From Cymbomonas tetramitiformis (taxonomy: Eukaryota > Chlorophyta > Pyramimonadophyceae > Pyramimonadales > Pyramimonadaceae), in NCBI GenBank assembly GCA_001247695.2, contig LGRX02034390.1, positions 1 to 64,000 on the forward strand: a DNA stretch of 64,000 nucleotides, in the 5' to 3' direction. The notes under the pieces are model-generated. The model was not told the origin of the DNA and searched no databases. It saw only the letters and a list, made by a program, of their open reading frames with translations. Shown here piece by piece: positions 31,707-42,800 of this stretch. A program made the translations under genes and the position numbers. Position 1 is the stretch's first letter, and the number at the start of each line of letters is the position of its first letter.

Positions 31707-31982
31707 CAGTCCGTTAACAGTGCAAATATTGACGCCCATATCGTAGGCTGTACACGACACATTGTATGCTGTATGCATATTATATCAATTGAAGCCCCAG
31801 TGTAGTGTGTATATAATTTCTGGAGTAATTTTGCATATATAAATTAGGTCTTCATTCCCGCAATTCCCAGAAATCCTTGCAAGGACGGATGAAATTCAGT
31901 CCGTTAACAGTGCAAATATTGACGCCCATATCGTAGGCTGTACACGACACATTGTATGCTGTATGCATATTATATCAATTGT
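31707..31982 (+). repeat. Two direct copies of a ~95-bp module
   Basis: 31707-31800 and 31889-31982 are nearly identical (GATGAAATTCAGTCCGTTAA start, TTGACGCCCATATCGTAGGC inside). Related to the GACGCCCAAATCGTA blocks at 30599-30870. Confidence 0.8.
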
Positions 31983-32310
31983 AACCCCAGTGTAGTGTCT
32001 ATTCCTGAATTCTTAATAACTAAATTGACATGCAATTACCAACCATACATTAAGATCATATGCACTCATATTTCTTCTATTTGGCTCAAATGAGTGTGTG
32101 TGCTAGGAATTGATATGTTGTTATGTTCCCTTGAATAAGAGATTTATTTTTTCCCCACCTGTACGTTCACGTACCCCCTATATATATATATATATATTAT
32201 AGTATTTTTTTGATTATTGTTATTTACTTTTTTTTTTACTCTCAGAATGTAGACGGGGAAATATGGCGAGGAGCTTGCAGTGTCACACGCGACGGGGAGG
32301 AAAAACGTAC

Positions 32311-32494
32311 AGTACGCTTCAAGGTATCGCCCAGTTCTACTAACCGGTTTGTCGAACAGGCGTCACGACCCAAATCGCTCTTGATGCCTCCCATTATCCC
32401 CGGTTCTCAATGGGAGGCGTCAAGAGCGATTTGGGTCGTGACGCCTGTTCGACAAACCGGTTAGTAGAACTGGGCGATACCTTGACGCGTACAG
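32311..32494. ncRNA. Near-perfect 76-bp-arm hairpin, candidate small-RNA precursor
   Basis: 32320-32395 and 32409-32484 are inverse copies over 76 bases with one difference, which would be a G-U pair in RNA. They are separated by a 13-base loop. Weaker pairing extends a few bases outward through GTACGC. Nothing like a TIR family motif marks the ends. Transcribed from either strand it would form an almost unbroken duplex, as in inverted-repeat small-RNA loci. A recent hairpin MITE is the alternative. Confidence 0.4.
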
Positions 32495-32705
32495 GAAAAA
32501 CTACCATTCAACTTGCATTGCGAGATTCAATGCAAAATAAGGACCTGAAGATTTACATGGATACTTGATACATATATTCTACCGATTTGGCACTTCTTAT
32601 CCTTAAATTCAGCTTTGGAGCCTTCATTATTTATGCCAAAAGTTGTCGCGCACGGACGGAAGTCGGCTTCCCAGGCCCTGTAATTTCGCCTGGAAGTTTT
32701 CAAGG

Positions 32706-35700
32706 ATGCGAGCCTCGGAAAATATTGCAGAATACGATTTGAGCCAGCGCCCCTCACCTGTTCCAGTTTTTGCTCTTGATAAAGCCCCCAAATCAGAGAA
32801 TGAAAGCGCCTTGAGAGAAGTAGATGTAGCGATGGAGGACAACGTACGCCATGAAAATGAGGTACCCGTCCATATCAAGGGTAGATTTGGGGATCAGGGA
32901 AAGAGTGCAGAAGAAATCAGAGAAGTTGGAGACGGGGAAATTGTTCTGGAAGATAGGGAAACATGGCAACCTGACATCGGAGACTCTGACAGTGATGGAG
33001 GATCTCCAGAAACCCACAGGGAAGAAGATTGGGATATGTGTAATACCGTTGTTGTAAAAGCTGATGCCCAACAAACTGCTGATTCCGACCGACATATGGA
33101 TACTAGCGGCGAGGGCGTCCGCGTTGGGCACCAGTCCAGCTCCGCACAAGTATGGGCTCTGACATACCGTTGTTTCCCTCACCTGGGGTTTGAGTCACTG
33201 ACGTTTTTTTATCTGGCTGTGTTTTCCAGTTGCACGGTTCACTTTTGTGTAGTTTCATTGTTTTTCACGAAGCTGGAGCAAAAAAATATCGTAGGCAAGA
33301 AATCCGCTGTCTGTAGTGTGCCAGGTTCCCGTATTGTTGTGGGTTAGCAGGGTCAACCTCAGAACCCATGTCGGAATACGACTAACAAGCAGCTTGGTAA
33401 ATCCAGTCCGGCGTTTGGCTTCGGTTTCTTTGGGGGGATTTTGTGAAAGGTCTTCACGCAAGAGCAAGCGATGACAGTATCAGCGAATAACGGCGTGCAA
33501 AGTATGGCGACTAAGTGCCTCCAACTTGCAAAGTTTCTCTTGTTGTGATCCTTCCTTTTTGTCACGACCGTACCGACTTCGCACCTTCTCGTGACTTTAC
33601 CTTAGATTTGTGCACGCGAACCGTCTCTTCCGCTCAAACAATGTTTTATACTCCTCGCAAGATGCGTAACTTGGCATGCTATTGTGAACAAACGACTTGC
33701 GCTCCTCACCAGCCTTGTGGTTACAGAAGACACTAGAGATCTCACTATCTATGATTCTTTCCACCCGAGTTTAAAGTGAGAGTCTGCAAGAAACTTTCTT
33801 CCACAAGTTAGCGCTCACCTACCCTAACTTGTTGGGCAACGAATGAAAAGAACTGAAAAAACTAAAGCTGGCAGGCTTCAACTAGCGCGAATAGTCAAGA
33901 TCCAGCGACGGAAGCTTGCTTGAGAAGCTTGGTTTTATTTTCGTCTTTGTTTGCAGATATGCAGTTCTACGACATCGTGACTCCCGGCGAGGCAGGGTCT
34001 TGGAACGACGGCGCTCTCAAAGTGTCTAACATCGATCTCTTTGAGGTAAACCCAACAATGCCACTACACATTATACTGTGACCTTCATAGCATTCAAGCA
34101 AAATAGTTTTTCTCAGAAAGACGTTACCACCAGGCAGAACTGAAATCTGAACTCCAGATGCTAGACTGTTCAAAGCCTCATCTGACATCACATTATGTCA
34201 CTGTAAGAATTTCTTTTGAAAAAACTCGTAACTCATGAGATACTTGCCAGAGGGGTGACTGCCCAATATTTTTAAGCTATTACCGCACTCTTCAGATTGT
34301 TCAGCGAGACCTTTGTATTACAGGTTTTAGGGTTATTCTAAGGAGAATTGGAGCACACTCTCTACTGAGCTTTGTTCCACTGAGTGTAACGAAAGTTCTG
34401 TGTACCTTGAGTAACACTTACCGACGTGCACTTTATGTGAAACGCTGTAGACTTTGAAGTGCAATTTGATTGTGTGCACCTCGTCAGTAGTACCAATCTG
34501 ATATATACTTAATGTTGTACCTTCTGAAGTCCTTAGCGAGATCTGCTTGCTATGCAGACTACTGATGGTCTGACTAATTATTGTACATTCTGAAGTCCTC
34601 AAGATCTGCTTGCTACAGTATCATGCAGACTACTGATGGTCTGACTAATGAGTGTGCATTCTGAAGTCCTCAAGATCTGCTTGCTATGCAGACTACTGAT
34701 GGTCTGAGAGGTTGATTTGCAACTTTGAAACCTTTCCCAAGCAAACATCAAAAGCTGGTTTGTGCATCATAGGTCACGTTATGAACGTGCGTGTGCATTA
34801 GATACAAAGACAATTCTGTTCCCAGGAGGAGTAATAATATATTACCACCTTCAACTGCTCAAACTCCTCTGCAGTCTTAGTGTGCGGCATGCCAGCGATA
34901 ACTTATCTGCACCGCCCACATATTGGGGTGGTGCCCATAGAGAAAACTAACCATCATGCATCTGCGAAGTACGAGGAGCCTTCCGCGACCACCTTCCAGC
35001 CGAGGGACGTAAGCTGCCTCCATCTCAGGCAGTCTTTGCACTGCTGTTACACAAGCATATATTTTGTGTGTGCCACCTTGATTGCTCGCCTTGCACAATT
35101 TGATTCTGCATGTCCTGCACTGCACCACAGTGGCAGTGCCTGCCCTTGCCCCAACAATCCTCCGCCAAACTTTTAGTCATCAGTTATGTGGTTCACCTTT
35201 ACCTTCCCACCATGCATGTAAGGTTCTCCTGCACTACTAAGTTAGCTGCAAGATTGCGGTGATATAGAGCTGAAACCAGAGATAGTTTTCTTGTGGAGGG
35301 AACGGAGTTGAGCTCTACTGATTATTCAAATTGATTTCTTTCCTTCCCGTATTGCAGGTCTTATTAGTCCTAAGGGAAGACTGATATAACTCAAATAAAC
35401 AGACCCTCATCTCTTTCATTATATCTATCTTGAGACTGCCATGAATGCATCTTTCAAGTACACAACCCTCAGTTACTACGCAAGAGCAAGCTTGTTCTTT
35501 GTACCTTCGGGATGCATGCTTACCTTAGGAGCAAGAACGCACCTGAAGCATGAAGAGTAAACCTGGTTTGATTTATTGTGTATCTCACTTGCACGCACTT
35601 GCTCAGACAAAACTACTGCTAGTGCTATTCTTCAGATTGGTAGGAGTTCTAGCATGAAGTCTACCCCATTGCTCCTGTATATTGTAACATTTCAACATCA

Positions 35701-37119
35701 GAGCATTTAATTGTCTTACAAGGTTGACAAAAGTGCAAGTTACCGTCAATCAGAATTGGGAATTTGGAACTTGTGGGATTTAAAATATTTCAGGAATACA
35801 TGAAGGAAAAGGAGGAAGAGTATCTTAAGAAACTAGTTGAGAACGTGGGAAATAGCTATTTTAAAAGGCAGGAGCCTCGAGGCAACCTGATGCCTGCAGC
35901 AATGCTCGGAACTGGTAATAATCGACCTGCTGAAACAGAGTTTCATCTAGAATGGTGAGAAACATTCAAAACTAATTCTTCTACTAACTGCTGTTTTTAC
36001 TACTCAAGGTTCTGTGACCGTATTGTTCAGAAATCAATCTTTTGCAACATTACATTGATGGTAAAGTGGAACGCCGTCTTTTCACTTGCTTGCTTGTGTA
36101 TTTGTATGTTGTTGTGAATTTTCAGGGCTCATGCTATTCGTTATATGTATATATGCTTTGCGAATCAAGGACAGGCAGGGGATGGTTGCATCCACACTCT
36201 GTGCCATTCCTACAATCAGGCGGCGAGCCCTTCTGTGCATGCCTGTCTTTGCTTCGGTCTAATTTCCCCTCTATCGTCCATGCAAGCTGGCAATATTTGC
36301 TGTGTATATTTGTGTGAGTGGGCATTTCTGGCAGCGCAACAAACATGACAACTCTGCATCACCCTGCTGGTGTTGGCACCGCGCCTGCTGTAACATTCTG
36401 GCTGTGCATCATGCTTACAGCGGGTCATGATGGCATCCACTGGCATTGGTTGGTGCGTGGGTCTCATGCCTTTCAGCTGTGTGTTACAGTCTTATCTGTA
36501 CTATATATGCAAACATGATGACATCTACGATGATATTCATTTTGCAGGCAATCATACATACCATGCATGCATATATGGCATATACATATATGCCAGTCAT
36601 AGAAGGATGGATACATATATATCTATGTCCGGTTTTGTAAGAATAGCATTTTAATCCAATTAGTTTCCCCAAACATCCATTTTGTTTGTCTTTGTTCTCT
36701 GCATACAGTATATGTATGTGGATGGTACCTTCGTACGGCTCTTGCTTGCATTATTGTTTTCCCCTGCCGCGTTGTCACTTGGGCATACGTCAGTTGCTTG
36801 ACATATTCCACTTGGTGTGGATAGAAAATAACGTCCCTTTTTGAATGAAAGCATTTTAATATATATGTGATTATTTGCACCACTTTTGTGCTTTTTGGTT
36901 CACAGGTATCACATCTGCTCCAACACCCAGTGTATCGATCCAGCATGCAAGCTATGTGCCTGCCGGAAGCATTGGTGCAAGCATGGGAGTGCGACTGCAT
37001 CGCCGCCACCAGGGCAGCCCTATGGTAAGGATTTTCATTACAATTTTAGCTTTGCAATGTCCGAAAAGTTCCAAGAGGTAGAGTTCAATGTCAAAATACA
37101 AGCATGGATCCCTAACTAA
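32706..37119 (+). CDS. Four-exon host-type gene, function unknown (about 299 aa)
   Basis: Proposed exons: 32706-33149, 33965-34045, 35794-35954, 36906-37119. All three introns are GT-AG and their phases (0, 0, 2) keep one frame to the stop at 37117-37119. This joint consistency is the main evidence. Exon 1 encodes an acidic, Ser/Asp/Glu-rich region (DIGDSDSDGGSPE). Exons 2-3 encode FYDIVTPGEAG, a charged helix (EYMKEKEEEYLKKLVE) and a GNLMPAAMLGTG segment. Exon 4 carries a Cys cluster C-X4-C-X4-C-X2-C-X-C-X4-C followed by KHG, likely zinc binding. I do not recognise the family. The start and the linkage of exon 1 are less certain than exons 2-4, because an ATG at 33959 could start a shorter form. 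Introns are 815, 1748 and 951 bp. Confidence 0.5.
34519..34708 (+). repeat. Three-copy tandem repeat in intron 2
   Basis: Unit of about 65-70 bp starting TTCTGAAGTCCT and containing GATCTGCTTGCTATGCAGAC and TACTGATGGTCTGA. Confidence 0.85.
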
Positions 37120-37195
37120 CAAGAACCTTATTAAAACCCTAAACCAAAGGTCTACTGTGATCAAGCAAGCATCGATGCTAGGGGAGGCAAAATAA

Positions 37196-37353
37196 CAGAG
37201 CTGCGGATTCCTGCAGTTGCGTTGGAACTCCTAAATACTGTTGAATGTGAAGCCTTCAGATCTAAATCACAGGTGCTTTTGATCTGATCGCTCAGGAAAC
37301 TCTGATCGATCTACCGGCACAGAAGCCTCTAAAATCCCGCAGGCTCCAATTAA
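37196..37353 (-). repeat. Relic PAT element, right-side A repeat (A2)
   Basis: Similar, in the same orientation, to 55912-56073: both start CAGAGCTGCGGATTC and end GCAGGCTCCAAT. The intact PAT element's A repeat has matching ends (AGAGCTG ... CTCCAATTTGA), so these are the split direct repeats of the relic. It lies only 77 bp after the stop of the four-exon gene. Confidence 0.7.
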
Positions 37354-37439
37354 ACCATTCCTTTTGATCTTCACATTTCATTGCCATGTAACAGAGATCA
37401 TTAGCGATTATTAGGCGCACTGCTGCCCTGTGCCAGGCT

Positions 37440-37863
37440 ACTGTACTCACCACCTCGGAGTGGTTCAACCGAAGTACTTCTCCATGTGCTCGTCGGGAAC
37501 AGCTGTCGGGTCGATGTATGTAGGAGTGGATGGCGGAGGACAACTGGATGGCAGAGACCAGACGCCCATGAAACAGCACCTCTCAAGCGCCGTGCCAACC
37601 GCTCTATCTGGCACCGGTACAAGCCCTCTTGCGGGTGCTGTGGCCAGAGATGTGTCCGTCCCTCTTCCGAAGGGACACACCCCAGCAGCAGCTTACCCAA
37701 TCCCAACTGCAGCCAGTCATTAGCTTGCACCAACTGGAGCTTGCCTTGCTTCCACGGCAGCCTCCAGTAGCTGTGCCGCTCCTTGGAGCTCGCCGCCGAG
37801 CGCATCACCCAACACCCAACTCCCGCACCTGCTCTCAGTGCTGCAGCAGGAGCCACGCACACT
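37440..37863 (-). pseudogene. Relic PAT tyrosine recombinase, C-terminal part
   Basis: Frameshifted pieces match the C-terminus of the intact recombinase: an ANDWLQLGL segment, a WPQHPQEG stretch where HSTRKG is expected in another frame, then GTALERCCFMG and YIDPTAVPDEHMEKYF. The nucleophile-type Tyr in YIDPT is retained, but the frame is broken. Confidence 0.75.
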
Positions 37864-37869
37864 AATAAT

Positions 37870-38292
37870 CACTCACGCAAAAATTCTCCTATATTTTCCT
37901 ATATACTAGGAATATGTAGGACAATATAGGACAATACAGGTAAATATAGGAGAATGTAGGAAACCAATTCATAGTAGAATATAGGAAAACCCATGTTTTT
38001 GCAATGTAGGATGTTTACACGTTGCTATACGATGATGTAGGAAAACCCACGTTGTCGTAGGCGTTTGTGGTTTCATGCATTATCCAACCACGAGCTAGCT
38101 CTTCATATGTATTTCTGCAACCGCACACATTGCAAAAACATGGGTTTTCCTGTATTCTACTATATACTGGTTTCCTACATTCTATCTCCTATATATATCC
38201 CTGTATTGTCCTATATTGTCCTACATATTCCTAGTATGTAGGAAAATATAGGAAAATATCTAGGAAAATATAGGAGAATTTTTGCGTGAGTG
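37870..38292. mobile_element. 423-bp MITE inside the relic recombinase
   Basis: Termini CACTCACGCAAAAATTCTCC and its inverse, with AATAAT on both sides (37864-37869, 38293-38298). The interior is built from CCTATATTTTCC/TAGGACAATA motifs and is itself nearly palindromic. It separates two halves of the recombinase pseudogene. Confidence 0.85.
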
Positions 38293-38298
38293 AATAAT

Positions 38299-38797
38299 AA
38301 ACCCTTGCTTGCACCCCCCCCTACGGGAATGGTGAGCCTTCGCTTGAGGCGCACATGCATCCTGTCGTTTCTCCTTGTGGATAATCACTGAGATGGTGTC
38401 ACCTGTGATGCTGATGCATGTGAGTCTGAAGCATGCATGGACACGCACACCAGTCTCCGGCCTGCCGAAGGTGACAAATGCAAACAACACGTAGGCGCAC
38501 GCCCGGAACAGCTCCATCTCTGCCCTGCCTACCGGCTGCAGTTCTAGCCCGTGCGCATGCGCAACCGAGACATGCCTGGCCGGCAGCCAGGTCGCTCCTC
38601 ACTGTCTGCTCCTCACCTGCCTCATCAGTTGCCTGCACCTGCAAGGAGCGAGGACATGCATGCCCTTCATCACAGCCCGTGAGACATCACGGCCCTTCGC
38701 ATGCCCGCGATACTCCATACATGCATGTCCTCGTCGTAGTTGTTGATGGTGGAGAGCGAGGTAAGGCTGCATGCATGCTAGCCGCCTGCACTAGATA
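38299..38797 (-). pseudogene. Relic PAT tyrosine recombinase, middle part
   Basis: The minus-strand frame reads LFRACAYVLFAFVTFGRPETG, matching LLRAFAHVVVAFVTFGRPDTG of the intact copy. Further upstream are INNYDEDMHV-type and CRPGMS-type pieces in shifted frames. The catalytic first Arg in FGRP is retained. Confidence 0.75.
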
Positions 38798-39413
38798 GTA
38801 CAAGCGCTCATCTGAAATTTGGGGGTAGAAAATCGCAACGGAGCCGCGGGATCGAAAATTCAGGGTTTCGGCCTCAGGGTATTAATTTTCGTGGCTGCAA
38901 AAATCAAAATTTGCGCCCGGGGTCTTTTCAGACCTATTGACATGCTTCTAAGGAAGCATACTGGTAGGTCCATGCTGCTCAGTTGTTGTTTCCTAACAAG
39001 AACTGAGCCAATCTCTCAGATCAGGTGAGATTTGTCTCGCTCACACCCCCGAACGCTCAATCGAGCATCCGGTATACCCCACTCGCTCACGGGGTATATC
39101 GGATGAGTGCAATCGATGCGCAAAAGCCTCAGCATTCCATTTCTGCTTTACTTTTGTTGATGCGGTAAGCGAGGTGAAAGTTATTCTTGCGAATCACCTT
39201 GCGAATCAGCTTTTGCGTGAAAACACATACTCCCGCAACCGGGCGCAAGTTGCCCGCTTGAGTGGAATCTGAAAATGTGAAGAATGCGTTAGCGGATCCT
39301 CAGATTGTTGGTACCTACTTGGTACCAACAGTCTTACGAATGTTGTTCTATGCATGCATATGCTTAGTATCATGTTTTTTGTGCAATATACACGGTCAAC
39401 CACAGGCAGTAAG

Positions 39414-39828
39414 TAGGAAAACTGTGGACTCTGAGACAGTGTTAAAGACAGAGAGCTCAAAAGACAAATTCAATGACTGTATGACAGTATGACAGTATGA
39501 CAGTATGACAGTATAACAGTATGACAGAGTACAGTACTATGTGTAAAGGTGAACAGAACAATGATGACAATGAGATTACAAGAGACAGAAGATCAATTCA
39601 AAATGGATACAGTATCTGTCACAAGAACACAAGAGTACTAGTACGAGTATAGAAGTAGCTATGACTGAGTAACAGTGAGCACTGGAACAGTGCTATGTGA
39701 TATAAGCACTGTGTGTAACGAACAAACACTCTTATCAGTTTAAATCAATCAACAGTGTGTGTGTGTATGAGTGTGTGTTCGTACACTTTCTACTAGATAT
39801 ATGAAGTTAGTAGAAGTTGATTATCCTA
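39414..39828 (+). repeat. Copia-2 5' LTR
   Basis: 415 bp, containing five ATGACAGT-type octamers in tandem (39481-39520) and a GT-rich stretch near 39750-39775. Confidence 0.95.
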
Positions 39829-39839
39829 GGTTATGGGCC
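39829..39839 (+). promoter_or_regulatory. Copia-2 primer binding site
   Basis: GGTTATGGGCC directly after the LTR. This is the exact complement of GGCCCATAACC, the anticodon arm of initiator tRNA-Met (anticodon CAT), as in Drosophila copia half-tRNA priming. Confidence 0.8.
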
Positions 39840-39872
39840 TGATATAGGTCTGATAGTGTAGATACAGCCGTC

Positions 39873-42800
39873 ATGGCGGACGCGGGGAAAGGAAAGTATC
39901 CTACGCGGGAATCGCAGCTTCAGGAATTGGTAGAGCAGCAGGCTAGTTTTATGAAATCTATGGAAGCAACAATTCAGGCTTTGATTTCAGAGAAGAAGGA
40001 GCCTGGGAAATCGACAGAGAATGAAGAAGCTGCGTCGGGTGCAATGAGCACTGCCAACGCACAGAAGACAGTTCAGTGCGTTGTGAAGTTGTTGGGTACG
40101 ACGAAGTACACGGGTACAGAGAGGAATCAGTATGAGTCCTGGGTACAATTTAAGACACAGTTAGAGTCAGCAGTCACGTTTTATCCTGAGCTGCTGGAAC
40201 TAGTGTGCGACTATCAAGTGTCAGATATTGCAGATATCAAAGGACTGGACTTGTATATGCCTAAATCGAGAGGACATGGCAACACGGCTGCGAAGGAGAA
40301 GTCGTCATCATGGGCAGAAGACAAGCCTGCGTCACAGGCAGAGGACGAGGACGTTTTTGAAGAGGTCTTTGACGACAGCGGCAGTTATATTACTGTGCCT
40401 GGTTCTGCGAGTATGGCCAGTACAATTTTGTCAGCTATTTTGAAGCAGGTGACAGCTGGGGACGCCTTTGACGTTGTACGACGCTGTGGTAATGACGGGT
40501 TGAAGGCGTTCAGGAAGCTGAAGTGCAAAGTGGAGCCGCAGCTGTTTGGTCAACTCGCGGGCTCAATGAAGAAGCTATGCAAGCTGTCGGTGAACGCCAA
40601 TGAGGACCCGGTGAAGCAGTTGGGATATTTTGGTGACGTTATGTGCTCAGTGGCCAACTATGGGGGTGCGAAGCTTGACCCGACAACTGTCGAGGTGCTG
40701 GTGACTGCTCTGGCTGTTGCGGCTATGCCTATAGAGTATTCGCAGGTGGTTGCGGATATCAGTAAGGAACGACGTCCTTCGTTTGATATGCTTATGCAGA
40801 GGTCTGAGTATTTTTATGTGAATGTCGTACAGCAATCGGCGGTTCATTCATCGAGTATTGTGGGAGCTACTGTGGACGAGGAGACTGTTGCAGTGGCAAG
40901 AGCACTGGTTGCGGACAGAAGGAGGCAGAGCGAGGAGAAGAGGTTCAATGACGGGAAGAAATTGATATGTCCTACGTGCTCTGGTGTACACTCTGCAGAG
41001 AAGTGCTGGATAAGCAACCCGGCAGGTATGGAGGAGTTCATCAAGCTCAATCCTGCTAAGGAGAAAGGGGTTCGTGAGAACTATGCGCGGAGGCTGAAGA
41101 AAATCGCGGCGAAGAAGTCACCTGACGCGGTAGCAGCGACGGTGGAGAAACCTTCATCGAGTTCAGCGAGGTCGCGTCGTACGGAAGTTTCTGCGGAGGA
41201 GCTGTGGAGCTTGGAGAATCATGAAGAAGTTCATGTTGCCTGTCCGGTGGTCGCTACAGTGGCAAACCAGAAGGTAGTATACACTGGTGAGGTATTGGAG
41301 GACACCTGGGTGTACGGTGTGTACGACAGAGACAAGGAGAATGACGCACTGGTGCAGAATGAGTACTATGAGGACTCGGTGCATGAGGAAGACCTGTGTG
41401 CAGCAACTGTGGTGGACTCTGAGAGAGAGCTGTATTTTGATAGCATGGCCACGAGGTCTATTTTTAATGACCTGTCTATGTTTGAGGGCGCTCAGGTGAA
41501 CGCGTCATCAGCGGTGGCGTTCAAGGTCATGGCTGGAGAGGTGACGACGTCTCGTGGGGGAGGCCGTGGGTATATTACCTTGTGGAATCGGGTGACGAAG
41601 AAGGCTGACGTGCTGCTGGTGGAGGCGCAGTATGTGCCTGAGTCCCCCTTCAATCTGGTATCCGCGGTGAGCCTGGAGGACAAGTACGGTCTGTATGCAC
41701 AGTTTGGGGACCGTGTACTGAAGGACAAGAAGAATCTGTGCGAGTACGACGTCTGCAGGAAGGGGAACGTGTATGTTTTACCTGAGGTTGTCGTACAGGA
41801 GGCTGCGCTGCCGGGGGTGGAGTGCGGCAAGAAGAAGAGTAGTCCGGTGAGGGACAAGTGCAACTGGAAGTTCACCGAGTTCCAGAGGTGGAACATTGAG
41901 AAGGGGCCCTTTCATCTGGATATGTGTGCTGACGAGCACAATCGGCAGGTGAGCGAGTACTACTCGTTGGTGAACTCGGTGTTTCTTCATTGTCTGACGG
42001 GACGAAGCTTCTGGGGTAATCCACCGTACGACGATATGTTCATTGAGAGACTGCTGACCAAGATACTCATGGACTTTCCTAAGGACCCCGTGAACACGAA
42101 GTTTATGCTTGTGGTGCCGTACAAGCCAAATGCTGCGTGGTGGAGTCTGACGACGAAGTTTGAGGAGTTGCATGTATACTCGAAGGGCAGCGTGATATTC
42201 TCAGCGAGAACGGATCAGTGCTATAACGTGTCTGAGCTGGAGGAGTCCGAGCCTGGTCGTGTGTTTATCCAGGGGACTCCGTGGCCAGTGGTTGTGCTGT
42301 ATCTTGATCAGTATGTGGTCCCGAGGGTGGACGTGAAGGTTGTTGCACATCTCAGACTTGGTCATGCTTGTGACAAGTATGTGGAGGTCATGGACCTTCA
42401 GGGGTTGGACCTTGGGGTCAACTCTGAGGAATTGAGGAACAGCAATGTACTGAGCTGTTCGGTGAACTGTATGGCGTGCCAGGTGGCGGCGCCGAAGAGG
42501 CCATCACAGACGACAGATAGGGGAAGGGTCCCGAAGTCTGTACGGAAGGTGGTGGACAAGAGGGAGGTGTCTGTCAAGATGGGGCAGCTGACGTTCACTG
42601 ACCATGGTGGACCATTCGTGGCATCTACAAAAGGTTATCGTGGGTACACTATCCACGTGGATGACTTTTCAGACGTGTGTCACTTCTATGTATGGAGACA
42701 AAAGCTGGAGTATGTCGACGCTCTGGAGGACTATCGCAAAATGGTGAGGGCGACTGGGCGAGTGTTCCTTCAGGAGGAGACTCGTGTTGAGCAGGTGGTG

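Larger units (their letters stand above)
21839..32178. mobile_element. 10.3-kb TIR-bounded composite hosting two LTR elements
   Basis: The left end (21839) begins GGGGGTACGTGAACGTACAG and the right end (to 32178) is its inverse apart from a one-base length difference. TA flanks both ends, which fits a TA target. Inside, further blocks are present in inverse order on the two sides: 21976-22050 with 31490-31555, and 23548-23823 with 30790-31075. This supports one long-TIR element. Removing the two LTR insertions leaves about 4.4 kb with no transposase frame I can recognise. Confidence 0.55.
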
